This document shows, piece after piece, positions 18,288 through 27,132 of a stretch of 64,000 nt of DNA (within the stretch, counting starts at the first letter, position 1; each line of letters begins with the position of its first letter). The stretch comes from Pseudomonas sivasensis (lineage in GTDB: Bacteria > Pseudomonadota > Gammaproteobacteria > Pseudomonadales > Pseudomonadaceae), in contig NZ_JAAOWU010000001.1 in assembly GCF_013778505.1 (NCBI RefSeq), forward strand, positions 186,001 to 250,000, read 5' to 3'. Below the pieces are notes generated by a model. That model did no database searches. It was not told the DNA's origin and saw only the letters and a program-made list of their open reading frames with translations. The translations under genes and the position numbers were made by a program.

Positions 18288-18441
18288 CGTGTGGCTGGGC
18301 ACGCCGCCAAGTATGGTTGTACTCACGCTATCGATGGGCGCTCGGAATTCAGACTTCGCGGTGACTGGTAGCAGGGTTCCAGGCTTGGGCCCACTATTCG
18401 AAACCACGTTGCTCGCCAACAAGGAATCTTCTGCCTCATGA
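18277..18441 (+). CDS. Possible 54-residue ORF bridging rnfB and nth
   Basis: An ATG at 18277 inside the rnfB end opens a frame that fills the whole rnfB-nth gap and ends in an ATGA overlap with the nth start. I see no recognisable family. It may be a scar of the lost rnf genes or chance. The reading frame is kept open across the full gap, but nothing else supports it. Confidence 0.2.
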   Translation: MVLDVWLGTPPSMVVLTLSMGARNSDFAVTGSRVPGLGPLFETTLLANKESSAS

Positions 18442-19076
18442 ACGCCGCAAAACGCCTGGAAATTTTCCGCAGACTTCACGAAGACAATCCGGAACCCAAG
18501 ACCGAACTGGCATACTCCTCGCCGTTCGAGTTGCTGATTGCGGTGATCCTGTCGGCCCAATCCACGGACGTTGGCGTCAACAAGGCCACGGCCAAGCTGT
18601 ATCCCGTGGCAAACACGCCAGAGGCGATTTATGCGTTAGGCGTGGATGGGTTGTCGGAATACATCAAGACCATTGGCCTCTACAACAGTAAGGCCAAAAA
18701 CGTCATTGAGACCTGCCGCCTGCTGGTAGAGCTGCATGGAAGCGAAGTGCCGCAAACCCGTGAAGCATTGGAAGCCTTGCCGGGTGTGGGCCGCAAAACC
18801 GCCAACGTCGTGCTCAACACTGCATTCCGGCAACTGACCATGGCCGTGGACACTCATATCTTCCGGGTCAGCAACCGAACGGGCATTGCACGTGGCAAGA
18901 ACGTGGTTGAGGTAGAAAAGCAGTTGATGAAGTTCGTGCCAAAGCCCTACTTGCTCGACTCCCACCATTGGCTGATCCTGCACGGGCGCTACGTTTGCCA
19001 GGCACGCAAGCCACGCTGCGGCAGCTGCCGCATCGAAGACCTGTGCGAATACAAGGACAAAACGTCGGACGATTGA
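18438..19076 (+). CDS. nth: Endonuclease III
   Basis: 212 residues, the usual length. Helix-hairpin-helix ALPGVGRKTANVVL (about residues 112-125), with the catalytic Lys in it, catalytic Asp in AVDTHIFRVSNR and the C-terminal [4Fe-4S] ligands C-x6-C-x2-C-x5-C (residues 190-206). It removes oxidised pyrimidines and nicks the abasic site in base excision repair. In other pseudomonads nth ends the rnf operon; here it directly follows rnfB. Confidence 0.95.
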   Translation: MNAAKRLEIFRRLHEDNPEPKTELAYSSPFELLIAVILSAQSTDVGVNKATAKLYPVANTPEAIYALGVDGLSEYIKTIGLYNSKAKNVIETCRLLVELHGSEVPQTREALEALPGVGRKTANVVLNTAFRQLTMAVDTHIFRVSNRTGIARGKNVVEVEKQLMKFVPKPYLLDSHHWLILHGRYVCQARKPRCGSCRIEDLCEYKDKTSDD

Positions 19077-19183
19077 GGGGGCATTAGTTTTCTCGATCAG
19101 TCGATTGAAAAAATCTTTTTTACCCGTTCATGGATTATCGTTATAAGGAGCGCCAACGGCAGTCTTACTCCGGAGTTAACGTT

Positions 19184-19366
19184 ATGAGCACTGACAAAGA
19201 ACAGTTGGATGTGGAAGACGACCTCGTTGAGTCGGATGATGATGGTGCAGAGGCTCCCGTGATAGAGGTCGCCAAGACCAATCTGAGCAAACGCCGTACT
19301 ATCGACAATCTTCTGGAAGAACGACGCTTGCAAAAACAACTGGCCGACTACGACTTCGATCTCTAA
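19184..19366 (+). CDS. PA3496-like small acidic protein
   Basis: 60 residues from the ATG at 19184, with GGAG nine bases upstream; in-frame codons back to 19130 look non-coding. The N-terminal half is acidic and disordered-looking, the C-terminal half (SKRRTIDNLLEERRLQKQLADYDFDL) is a charged helix. The sequence matches the conserved pseudomonad protein found downstream of nth (PA3496 type), annotated as a putative envelope-integrity factor. Role unproven. Confidence 0.75.
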   Translation: MSTDKEQLDVEDDLVESDDDGAEAPVIEVAKTNLSKRRTIDNLLEERRLQKQLADYDFDL

Positions 19367-19385
19367 GCCAGCGGTCGAGGGCCGG

Positions 19386-19411
19386 AAGCCTCCCTTACGG
19401 AGGCTTTTTTC
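19386..19411 (+). terminator. Terminator after the PA3496-like gene
   Basis: AAGCCTCC CTTAC GGAGGCTTTTTT hairpin, 20 bases after the stop codon. Confidence 0.9.
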
Positions 19412-19449
19412 TGCGGACTATGCTGGGCTAGGTGCAGCCTGCAAGTCTT

Positions 19450-20082
19450 CTATACCAAGCCGTTGCGCTGGGCCAGTTCGATCAAATCCACTAGGGAACG
19501 AGCATTGAGCTTAAGCAACAAGCGAGTCTTGTAGGTGCTGACTGTCTTGTTGCTGAGGAACATACCGTCGGCGATTTCCTTGTTCGTCCGACCCCGAGCC
19601 AGTTGCTGCAAGACCATCATTTCCCGGCCTGACAACCGCTCGACCATATCAGCCTCACTGGCGTTGCCCATGGTGGAGCGTACCGAGTTGAGTGCCTGGT
19701 TTGGAAAGTAGCTGTAACCCGACAAAACCGCTTTGATCGCACTCAGCAATTCGGTCAGGTCCTGCTGTTTGCACACATAACCCGCAGCGCCCGCCTGCAT
19801 ACAACGCATGGAAAAGTGACCTGGGGCCTGGGATGTGAGCACTAGCACCTTGAAGGGTATAGGTTGTTTGGCAGACGACAACCGGCAAATAACTTCCAGG
19901 CCATCGAGTTTGGGAATCCCAATATCCAATATGACAATGTCCGGCATATGCTCCCGCGCAAGTTGCAACGCATCGACACCGTTATTGGTCTCGGCAACGA
20001 CCTCATAACCATGACGCTCCATTAGCATACGCACAGCAAGACGAATGACGGGATGATCATCCACGATCAGCACTTTATTCAT
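19450..20082 (-). CDS. NarL/FixJ-type response regulator (BvgA/RocA-like)
   Basis: 210 residues from the ATG at 20082 (MNKVLIVDDHP); a TTG four codons earlier is less likely. Receiver domain with the phosphoacceptor Asp in VILDIGIP and Lys in YVCKQQ, then a LuxR HTH (LSGREMMVLQQLARGRTNKEIADGMFLS). It belongs to the BvgA/RocA branch that controls fimbrial or biofilm genes in other bacteria. No cognate kinase is nearby. It is preceded by an unusually long AT-rich leader region. Confidence 0.85.
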   Translation of the reverse strand: MNKVLIVDDHPVIRLAVRMLMERHGYEVVAETNNGVDALQLAREHMPDIVILDIGIPKLDGLEVICRLSSAKQPIPFKVLVLTSQAPGHFSMRCMQAGAAGYVCKQQDLTELLSAIKAVLSGYSYFPNQALNSVRSTMGNASEADMVERLSGREMMVLQQLARGRTNKEIADGMFLSNKTVSTYKTRLLLKLNARSLVDLIELAQRNGLV

Positions 20083-20654
20083 GAGAAAGTCCAATTTCGC
20101 TGTTCGAATTATTTAGAGCAAGCACAATAGCCTAGTCGTTTCATAGTTGGCATAGCGTCCCCCCCCGAGCAACAGCAAGCAGAGACCCAACCCACAGCGA
20201 TAAAGGAAACGCCCTACAAAAAAACACCGATTCGAATGTTTCCGGTTTTATGGAGCCTTTCAGACCTTTCCGTCCCATCACACATTTTGAGTAAAATTTC
20301 CAGGTTACCAAGGGCAGAACGTGAACGAGCCCCACACAACTATCAGGAAATGCCCCTTGTCTTTCGACTACGGATACTGGAGCTGGTGGAGAAAAGTCGG
20401 TAGTTTCAGTTCCATTTAACATATTTTTTTACATCCCTATTTACTACAGAGTCTTAGGTCTCTCACATGTTCTCCCGCACCCACTGAGTGAATTATCTGT
20501 AAGACTAGTTCCTATGCAGATGTAAAAAATTCATTCCCCCCTACAAACAATCGCAGACAGCACACAGCAATCGAGAAAAAAACACATTATTCGAATAAGT
20601 TTGAACACTAATTAAACAACGTTAAACAACACCGATCTATTTAGAATACTCAGG
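20083..20654. other. AT-rich intergenic region, no gene seen
   Basis: About 570 bp, clearly lower in GC than the flanks, between the regulator gene and the end of argG. A 93-codon frame on the minus strand lacks coding character. It holds a C run near 20160 and poly-A/T tracts near 20420-20430 and 20575. Promoters of the leftward regulator gene must lie here. An undetected small RNA is possible, but I see no clear terminator hairpin. Confidence 0.5.
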
Positions 20655-20690
20655 CAAAAAAAATGGCCCCTTGAACAAGGGGCCATTCTT
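20655..20690 (-). terminator. Terminator of argG
   Basis: AATGGCCCCTTG/CAAGGGGCCATT stem with an eight-T run on the minus strand, 18 bases after the argG stop. Confidence 0.9.
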
Positions 20691-20707
20691 CAAAACAAGC
20701 TAAACAC

Positions 20708-21925
20708 TCAGAATAACGAGCGGCCTTTATTAGCGGCAATGCGCATGCGCAGTGCGTTCAACTTGATAAAGCCTGCTGCGTCAGCCTGGTTGTAAGCGCC
20801 GCCATCTTCTTCGAAGGTGGCGATGTTGGCATCGAACAACGAATCATCAGACTTGCGGCCGGTAACGATCACATTACCCTTGTACAGTTTCAGGCGCACA
20901 ACGCCGTTCACGTGAGCCTGGGAGGCGTCGATCATCTGTTGCAGCATCAGACGCTCTGGGCTCCACCAGTAGCCGGTGTAGATCAGGCTGGCGTACTTGG
21001 GCATCAGCTCGTCTTTGAGGTGAGCCACTTCGCGGTCCAGGGTAATGGACTCGATGGCGCGGTGAGCGCGCAGCATGATGGTGCCGCCTGGGGTTTCGTA
21101 GCAGCCACGGGACTTCATGCCCACATAGCGGTTCTCTACGATGTCGAGACGGCCGATACCGTGTTCGCCACCGATACGGTTCAGGGTCGCCAACACAGTG
21201 GCCGGGGTCATTTCGACGCCGTCCAGTGCGACGATGTCGCCGTTGCGGTAGGTGAGCTCCAGGTACTGCGGCTTGTCTGGAGCGTTCTCCGGGGAGACGG
21301 TCCATTTCCACATGTCTTCTTCGTGCTCGGTCCAGGTGTCTTCCAGCACGCCGCCTTCATAGGAGATGTGCAGCAGGTTGGCGTCCATCGAGTACGGGGA
21401 TTTCTTCTTGCCATGACGCTCGATCGGGATTGCATGCTTTTCAGCGTAATCCATCAGCTTTTCACGGGACAGCAGGTCCCATTCGCGCCAAGGGGCAATC
21501 ACTTTCACGCCGGGCTTGAGCGCGTAGGCACCCAGCTCGAAACGTACCTGGTCGTTGCCCTTGCCGGTAGCGCCATGGGAAATGGCGTCAGCGCCGGTTT
21601 CGTTGGCGATTTCGATCAGGCGCTTGGCGATCAGCGGACGTGCGATGGAGGTACCCAGCAGGTACTCGCCTTCATAGACGGTGTTGGCGCGAAACATCGG
21701 GAAGACGAAATCGCGGACGAATTCTTCGCGCAGGTCGTCAATGTAGATCTCTTTCACGCCCATGGCTTGCGCCTTGGCACGTGCAGGTTCGACCTCTTCG
21801 CCCTGACCCAGGTCAGCGGTGAAGGTCACCACTTCACAGTTATAAGTATCCTGCAGCCACTTGAGGATCACCGAAGTGTCCAGGCCGCCGGAATACGCGA
21901 GAACGACCTTGTTTACGTCGGCCAT
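20708..21925 (-). CDS. argG: Argininosuccinate synthase
   Basis: 405 residues, full length. The N-terminal ATP pyrophosphatase loop AYSGGLDTS is at residues 10-18. It joins citrulline and aspartate in arginine synthesis, using the citrulline made by ArgF, whose gene is 9 kb away. Start ATG at 21925. Monocistronic. Confidence 0.98.
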   Translation of the reverse strand: MADVNKVVLAYSGGLDTSVILKWLQDTYNCEVVTFTADLGQGEEVEPARAKAQAMGVKEIYIDDLREEFVRDFVFPMFRANTVYEGEYLLGTSIARPLIAKRLIEIANETGADAISHGATGKGNDQVRFELGAYALKPGVKVIAPWREWDLLSREKLMDYAEKHAIPIERHGKKKSPYSMDANLLHISYEGGVLEDTWTEHEEDMWKWTVSPENAPDKPQYLELTYRNGDIVALDGVEMTPATVLATLNRIGGEHGIGRLDIVENRYVGMKSRGCYETPGGTIMLRAHRAIESITLDREVAHLKDELMPKYASLIYTGYWWSPERLMLQQMIDASQAHVNGVVRLKLYKGNVIVTGRKSDDSLFDANIATFEEDGGAYNQADAAGFIKLNALRMRIAANKGRSLF

Positions 21926-22054
21926 GCCATCACTCCACGGGGTTGTACGGAAAGGCGTCGATTCTACCGATCAAAACCGTGGATTTACAGGGGCGCGACA
22001 GCAAATGAAGATAAAGCGACAGATTATGTCGAGCGAGCGACCGATGGTCGCACG

Positions 22055-22963
22055 TCAGGAGGTGTGTGCAGGGTTGCTCGGCCCCGCCGCCTGGGGCGCC
22101 GGTTTCTCGGGGACAGCCACACGTTCGAGCTGAATATTCACACGGCGGTTGCGGGCCCGGTTGGCGGCATTGGTATTGGGCGCCAAGGGGTAACTTTCGC
22201 CATGGAAACGCAGGGTAATCTGGGACTCCTGGATACCATTGGCCTTGAAGTAGTCCATCACCGCCAGCGCGCGGCGGCGTGAAACATCGCGATTGCTCAG
22301 GCGATTGCCACTGTTGTCCGAATGGCCATTCAATTCGACATGGTTGACGGTAGGATCCGCTTTCATGAATTCGAGAATCACTGCCAGCTTCTGCTTGGCC
22401 GCGGCGTCGAGCTCAATGCCCCCCCCAGGGAAGCCGACTTCAGTCTGCTTGACCTGATCGTAATTCATCGGCAACAACTTGGCCGTGCACAGCTGATAGT
22501 CGCTGTAGGCCTTGTTGAATTTCACCGGCAGCAGGCGAATTTCTGAATAGCCGCCCTCACGCCCATAGTGCCGCACGGTGGGCGAGCGGCCATCGAGCAA
22601 ACCGTTGAACAGACGCCCAGCCTGGGCTTGAGAGCTGTTGAACAGCACATCACCGCTGCCAGCACGTACGGCACCGAGGTTGATGTCACCCCGACCGGGC
22701 TGCCAAGGGGCAGCGGCAGCCAACAAGGTGGCCGATCCTGCGCCCAGCGAGCCGTTATAGGCTTTCAGACGGAACGTCGCCTGCTCACCCGCCCGGCGCA
22801 CGAACTCACCCGAACCGAAATCGGTGATCGGTTGGGTTAGGCGGCACTCGAACTTGTCGCCCTCTACTTTCCACTCAATATTCTCCAGACGTGTCTGGAA
22901 CGTGAGGGCCATCGCAGGCAGGCTGGCGAACACACTGAGCAGGGCTAGATAATGCTGGCGCAC
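22055..22963 (-). CDS. motY: Sodium-type flagellar stator-associated protein MotY
   Basis: 302 residues from the GTG at 22963, chosen because GGAG lies seven bases upstream; a GTG four codons earlier is possible. A signal peptide ends at AMA (about residue 19). The N-terminal half fits MotY, the C-terminal half is an OmpA-like peptidoglycan-binding domain (VELNGHSDNSGNRLSNRDVS, then RRVNIQL). MotY forms the T-ring under the flagellar basal body and helps hold the stators in the periplasm. It lies divergently next to pyrC, as in P. aeruginosa. Confidence 0.88.
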   Translation of the reverse strand: MRQHYLALLSVFASLPAMALTFQTRLENIEWKVEGDKFECRLTQPITDFGSGEFVRRAGEQATFRLKAYNGSLGAGSATLLAAAAPWQPGRGDINLGAVRAGSGDVLFNSSQAQAGRLFNGLLDGRSPTVRHYGREGGYSEIRLLPVKFNKAYSDYQLCTAKLLPMNYDQVKQTEVGFPGGGIELDAAAKQKLAVILEFMKADPTVNHVELNGHSDNSGNRLSNRDVSRRRALAVMDYFKANGIQESQITLRFHGESYPLAPNTNAANRARNRRVNIQLERVAVPEKPAPQAAGPSNPAHTS

Positions 22964-23119
22964 GGGAGGCTCCACTGGTTTCTACAACACTTCAAAGCGT
23001 CATACATCGATAAGGCATACGAAAGGCTATCGGATGCATCCTGCAAAACTTGATAGCGAGTGCCTGCAAGAGTCTTTTCCGGTAGCATTCCCACCAGATT
23101 GACCCGCCTGGAATCCCCA

Positions 23120-24166
23120 ATGTCCGACCGCCTGACCCTGCTGCGTCCCGACGACTGGCATATTCATCTTCGCGATGGTGCTGCGTTGCCCCAAACCGTG
23201 GCCGATGTAGCGCGTACGTTTGGCCGCGCCATCATCATGCCTAACCTGGTACCACCGGTGCGTAACGCCGCTGAAGCCGATGCCTATCGCCAGCGTATCC
23301 TCGCTGCACGACCGGCCGGCAGCCGCTTCGAACCGTTGATGGTGCTCTACCTCACCGACCGCACCCAGCCCGAAGAAATTCGCGAGGCCAAAGCCAGCGG
23401 TTATGTGCACGCCGCCAAGCTGTACCCTGCTGGCGCGACCACCAACTCCGACTCCGGCGTGACCAGTATCGACAAGATCCTGCCCGCCATCGAAGCCATG
23501 GCCGAAGTGGGCATGCCGCTGCTGATCCACGGTGAAGTTACCCGTGGCGACGTGGACGTGTTCGATCGCGAGAAGATCTTCATCGACGAGCACATGCGCC
23601 GCGTGGTCGAGCTATTCCCGACCCTCAAGGTGGTGTTCGAGCACATCACCACGGCCGATGCCGTGCAGTTCGTCACCGAGGCCTCGGCCAACGTAGGCGC
23701 AACCATCACCGCCCATCACCTGCTGTACAACCGCAACCACATGCTGGTGGGCGGGATTCGGCCGCACTTCTATTGCCTGCCAATCCTCAAGCGCAATACC
23801 CACCAGGTGGCCTTGCTGGATGCCGCGACCAGCGGTAATCCGAAGTTTTTCCTCGGCACCGACTCCGCGCCTCACGCCCAGCACGCCAAGGAAGCCGCGT
23901 GCGGCTGTGCCGGTTGCTACACCGCTTATGCCGCCATCGAGCTGTACGCAGAAGCGTTCGAACAACGCAACGCCTTGGACAAACTCGAGGGTTTCGCCAG
24001 CCTCAACGGCCCACGTTTCTATGGCCTGCCGGCGAATACCGACCGCATTACCCTGGTCCGTGAAGACTGGACCGCCCCTGCCAGCCTGCCATTTGGCGAG
24101 CTGACCGTTATCCCGCTGCGCGCCGGTGAAACACTGCGCTGGCGCCTGCTGGAGGAAAGCAAGTGA
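23120..24166 (+). CDS. pyrC: Dihydroorotase
   Basis: 348 residues from the ATG at 23120 ([16 protein letters not shown]). Metal-binding WHIHLRDG is at residues 13-20; the carbamylated Lys is in AAKLYPAG. This is the short E. coli-type enzyme, which closes carbamoyl aspartate to dihydroorotate in pyrimidine synthesis. The stop overlaps the rnt start by four bases, so the two form an operon. Confidence 0.97.
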   Translation: MSDRLTLLRPDDWHIHLRDGAALPQTVADVARTFGRAIIMPNLVPPVRNAAEADAYRQRILAARPAGSRFEPLMVLYLTDRTQPEEIREAKASGYVHAAKLYPAGATTNSDSGVTSIDKILPAIEAMAEVGMPLLIHGEVTRGDVDVFDREKIFIDEHMRRVVELFPTLKVVFEHITTADAVQFVTEASANVGATITAHHLLYNRNHMLVGGIRPHFYCLPILKRNTHQVALLDAATSGNPKFFLGTDSAPHAQHAKEAACGCAGCYTAYAAIELYAEAFEQRNALDKLEGFASLNGPRFYGLPANTDRITLVREDWTAPASLPFGELTVIPLRAGETLRWRLLEESK

Positions 24167-24834
24167 GTGAAGACCATTACGATGACGACCAGGAACACGG
24201 CGGTGGCGGTTCGCGCCACCCGATGGCCGAACGTTTCCGTGGCTATCTGCCTGTCGTTATCGACGTAGAAACCGGCGGTTTCAATTGCGCCACCGACGCG
24301 CTGCTGGAAATTGCCGCGACGACCATCGGCATGGACGAACAGGGCTTTGTGTATCCAGAACACACCCACTTCTTCCGCGTCGAGCCGTTTGAAGGTGCCA
24401 ACATTGAAGCGGCAGCCCTGGAGTTCACAGGGATCAAGCTTGATCACCCACTGCGCATGGCGGTGAGTGAAGAAGCAGCGCTGACCGATATCTTCCGTGG
24501 AGTGCGCAAGGCGTTGAAGGCCAATGGCTGCAAACGCGCGATCCTGGTCGGGCATAACAGCAGCTTCGACCTGGGTTTCCTGAACGCAGCCGTGGCGCGG
24601 TTGGACATGAAGCGCAACCCGTTTCACCCGTTCTCCAGCTTCGACACCGCAACCCTTGCCGGCCTCGCCTACGGTCAGACCGTATTGGCCAAAGCCTGCC
24701 AGGCCGCCGGTATCGATTTCGACGGTCGCGAAGCCCACTCGGCCCGATACGACACAGAAAAGACAGCTGATCTGTTCTGCGGCATCGTCAACCGCTGGAA
24801 GCAGATGGGCGGCTGGGAAGACTTCGGCGACTGA
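24163..24834 (+). CDS. rnt: Ribonuclease T
   Basis: 223 residues from a GTG that overlaps the pyrC stop (GTGA). DEDDh exonuclease motifs are DVETGGFN (near residue 31), [12 protein letters not shown] and [15 protein letters not shown]. RNase T trims the 3' ends of tRNAs and stable RNAs. Coupled to pyrC and closed by the terminator at 24852. Confidence 0.96.
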   Translation: MSEDHYDDDQEHGGGGSRHPMAERFRGYLPVVIDVETGGFNCATDALLEIAATTIGMDEQGFVYPEHTHFFRVEPFEGANIEAAALEFTGIKLDHPLRMAVSEEAALTDIFRGVRKALKANGCKRAILVGHNSSFDLGFLNAAVARLDMKRNPFHPFSSFDTATLAGLAYGQTVLAKACQAAGIDFDGREAHSARYDTEKTADLFCGIVNRWKQMGGWEDFGD

Positions 24835-24851
24835 GTTCAAATCCCGCCTAT

Positions 24852-24885
24852 AAAAAAACCGGCCTGTCACAGGCCGGTTTTTTTG
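24852..24885. terminator. Bidirectional terminator between rnt and the peroxiredoxin gene
   Basis: AAAAAAACCGGCCTG TCA CAGGCCGGTTTTTTT, symmetrical with A and T runs, so it can serve both converging genes. Confidence 0.92.
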
Positions 24886-24900
24886 TACCTCGATTCTGGC

Positions 24901-25503
24901 TTACAGCTTGCCAGCGTTCTCGGTCAGGTAAGCCGCAACGCCTTCTGGCGAAGCGTTCATGCCTTTGTCGCCCTTCTTCCAGTTGGCAGGGCACACTTCG
25001 CCGTGCTCTTCGTGGAATTGCAGAGCGTCGACCAGGCGAATCAGCTCTTCCATGTTACGGCCCAGCGGCAGGTCGTTGATGATCTGCGAGCGGACAACGC
25101 CTTTGTCATCGATCAGGAACGCGCCACGGAAAGCCACGCCGCCTTCGGACTCAACGTCGTAAGCCTTGGCAATGTCGTGCTTCATGTCGGCAGCCATGGT
25201 GTATTTGACTTTGCCGATGCCGCCATCGTTGATGGCAGTGTTGCGCCAGGCGTTGTGGGTGAAATGGGAGTCGATGGAAACGGCGACCACTTCAACGTTA
25301 CGCGCCTTGAAATCGTCCATGCGGTGGTCCAGAGCGATCAGCTCCGAAGGGCAGACGAAAGTGAAGTCCAGCGGGTAGAAGAACACCAGGCCGTATTTGC
25401 CTTTAATGGCTTCAGACAGTTTGAAGCTGTCAACGATTTCGCCATTGCCGAGCACGGCAGGTACGTCGAAATCCGGGGCTTGTTTGCCGACGAGTACGCT
25501 CAT
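24901..25503 (-). CDS. Typical 2-Cys peroxiredoxin (AhpC/TSA family)
   Basis: 200 residues from the ATG at 25503 (MSVLVGKQAPDF), preceded by GGAGATA. The peroxidatic Cys is in DFTFVCPSEL and the resolving Cys in HGEVCPANW. It reduces peroxides with thiols in the cytoplasm. The P. aeruginosa homologue has the same place between rnt and bfd. Probably oxidative-stress related; regulation is not visible. Confidence 0.93.
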   Translation of the reverse strand: MSVLVGKQAPDFDVPAVLGNGEIVDSFKLSEAIKGKYGLVFFYPLDFTFVCPSELIALDHRMDDFKARNVEVVAVSIDSHFTHNAWRNTAINDGGIGKVKYTMAADMKHDIAKAYDVESEGGVAFRGAFLIDDKGVVRSQIINDLPLGRNMEELIRLVDALQFHEEHGEVCPANWKKGDKGMNASPEGVAAYLTENAGKL

Positions 25504-25680
25504 TAGGTATCTCCTGATGTAAGGGTGACGATTGAAGTAAAAGGACCGGCCCTGAGTCTGCCGCATTCAAGCGACAGCCCTGTGACGCAGTCACGCTTCG
25601 TGAAGACCGACCATCATACACTGAAAAAACCGTTCGTCAGCGTGAGGGCGGTGCGGGCAAATACCCTACGAATCTACTTT

Positions 25681-25699
25681 GACAATCATTCTCGTTAAC
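25681..25699 (+). promoter_or_regulatory. Possible Fur box upstream of bfd
   Basis: GACAATCATTCTCGTTAAC resembles the Fur consensus GATAATGATAATCATTATC and lies about 50 bases before the bfd start, which fits the iron-repressed expression known for bfd. Confidence 0.55.
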
Positions 25700-25746
25700 A
25701 TTAAGATCCATCGCACTTAAGCCTTAACCCCGCGACGGTTCTCCCT

Positions 25747-25965
25747 ATGTATGTGTGCCTCTGTACTGGCGTCACCGACGGACAAATCCGCGAAGCAATC
25801 TATGAAGGTTGCTGCAGCTACAAGGAAGTGCGTGAAACCACCGGCGTTGCCAGCCAATGTGGCAAATGTGCCTGCCTCGCCAAGCAAGTGGTACGGGAAA
25901 CCCTGACGCAGCTGCAGACAGCCCAGGCAGCACTGCCCTACTCAGCAGAATTTACACACGCTTAA
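25747..25965 (+). CDS. bfd: Bacterioferritin-associated ferredoxin
   Basis: 72 residues. The [2Fe-2S] ligands C4, C6, C38 and C41 (CLC and CGKC) follow the Bfd pattern. Bfd docks on bacterioferritin at the haem and passes electrons to release stored iron. It stands 200 bp ahead of the bacterioferritin gene but has its own terminator, so the two can be regulated oppositely by iron. Confidence 0.95.
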   Translation: MYVCLCTGVTDGQIREAIYEGCCSYKEVRETTGVASQCGKCACLAKQVVRETLTQLQTAQAALPYSAEFTHA

Positions 25966-25982
25966 ATGAGCGTGTTTTAAAG

Positions 25983-26009
25983 AGCCGGACTTAGTGTCCG
26001 GTTTTTTTA
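25983..26009 (+). terminator. Terminator of bfd
   Basis: AGCCGGAC TTA GTGTCCGGTTTTTTT hairpin, 18 bases after the stop. Confidence 0.85.
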
Positions 26010-26166
26010 TGCCTGTAATTCAATTAGTTAGCCCCAAGACGCGGAACACAAACATTCTTATTCCGATTAATTTTCATTTATTATTCAATAACTTAGGTTT
26101 GACACTGAGGTTTTCGCCGCTCAAACTCCGCCCTATACACAGCTATTACAGGGCAGGACCCCAGTC

Positions 26167-26637
26167 ATGAAAGGCGACATCTCAGTCATCCAGCAACTCA
26201 ACAAAATCCTTGCCAATGAACTGGTCGCGATCAATCAGTACTTTCTGCATGCACGCATGTACGACGATTGGGGCCTGGAAAAGCTTGGCAAGCGCGAATA
26301 CAAAGAATCCATCAAAGCCATGAAGGATGCAGACGCGCTGATCAAGCGCATTCTGTTCCTGGAAGGCCTACCGAACGTCCAGGACCTGGGCAAGCTGAAC
26401 ATCGGCGAGCACACCCAGGAAATGATCGGCAGCGACCTGGGCTTTGAACGCAAGAGCCACAGCGACCTCAAGGCAGCAATCGCTCACTGCGAAGCCCAAG
26501 GCGATTTCGGCAGCCGCGAATTGCTGGAAGATATCCTGGAAGATCAGGAAGAACACATCGACTGGCTGGAAACCCAATTGGGCCTGATCGACAAGGTCAC
26601 CCTGGAAAATTACCTGCAATCGCAGATGGGCGAATAA
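26167..26637 (+). CDS. bfrB: Bacterioferritin subunit with haem ligand but degenerate ferroxidase site
   Basis: 156 residues, a full-length four-helix bundle. Met52, the axial haem ligand, is present. Of the six usual di-iron ligands, E18, E94 and H130 are kept, but position 51 is Ala, 54 is Asp and 127 is Gln instead of Glu, His and Glu. So the subunit should bind haem and accept electrons from Bfd but oxidise Fe(II) poorly by itself. Pseudomonas putida is known to build mixed bacterioferritin from a haem-binding and a ferroxidase subunit; the partner would be encoded elsewhere. A long AT-rich region precedes the gene. Confidence 0.88.
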   Translation: MKGDISVIQQLNKILANELVAINQYFLHARMYDDWGLEKLGKREYKESIKAMKDADALIKRILFLEGLPNVQDLGKLNIGEHTQEMIGSDLGFERKSHSDLKAAIAHCEAQGDFGSRELLEDILEDQEEHIDWLETQLGLIDKVTLENYLQSQMGE

Positions 26638-26666
26638 GCCTTATCGGCTTGCCGGTAAAACCCCAC

Positions 26667-26706
26667 AAAAAAGCCCCGCTCTCTCACGAGAAGCGGGGCT
26701 TTTTAT
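26667..26706. terminator. Bidirectional terminator between bfr and grxD
   Basis: AAAAAAGCCCCGCT.. AGCGGGGCTTTTTATT stem shared by the converging bfr and grxD genes. Confidence 0.9.
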
Positions 26707-26716
26707 TGCAGGCGAA

Positions 26717-27055
26717 TCAAGCGTCAGTCTTGGCCGCCGCATTTGCCGCTGCGTCTTTGATCAGCGTCTGCAACGAACCATCAGCTGCCATTTCAGTGAT
26801 GATATCGCTACCGCCAACCAGCTCACCGGCTACCCACAGCTGTGGGAAAGTCGGCCAGTTGGCGTACTTCGGCAGGTTGGCGCGGATTTCCGGGTTTTGC
26901 AGGATATCCACGTAAGCGAACTTCTCGCCACACTGCATAACAGCCTGGGAAGCCTTCGCGGAGAAACCGCACTGAGGAGCGTTAGGGGCGCCCTTCATGT
27001 AAAGCAGAATGGTGTTATTGGCAATCTGCTCTTTGATCGTTTCGATGATATCCAT
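26717..27055 (-). CDS. grxD: Monothiol glutaredoxin GrxD
   Basis: 112 residues. The monothiol active site CGFS is in PQCGFSAKA (near residue 28). Grx4-type proteins carry [2Fe-2S] clusters, often with BolA partners, in iron-sulfur traffic. Convergent with bfr, consistent with the iron theme here. Confidence 0.95.
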   Translation of the reverse strand: MDIIETIKEQIANNTILLYMKGAPNAPQCGFSAKASQAVMQCGEKFAYVDILQNPEIRANLPKYANWPTFPQLWVAGELVGGSDIITEMAADGSLQTLIKDAAANAAAKTDA

Positions 27056-27132
27056 GGAACACCTCGGCTGGAACTTTGCGACTCACAGGTCGGCACGGTG
27101 GCGCATTGTAACGCAAAATTCCAGCCGGGTGC

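Noticed and set aside
20141..20422. 93-codon minus-strand ORF in the AT-rich gap
   Set aside because: No ribosome site, no motif and non-coding composition; ends in a frame with C runs.
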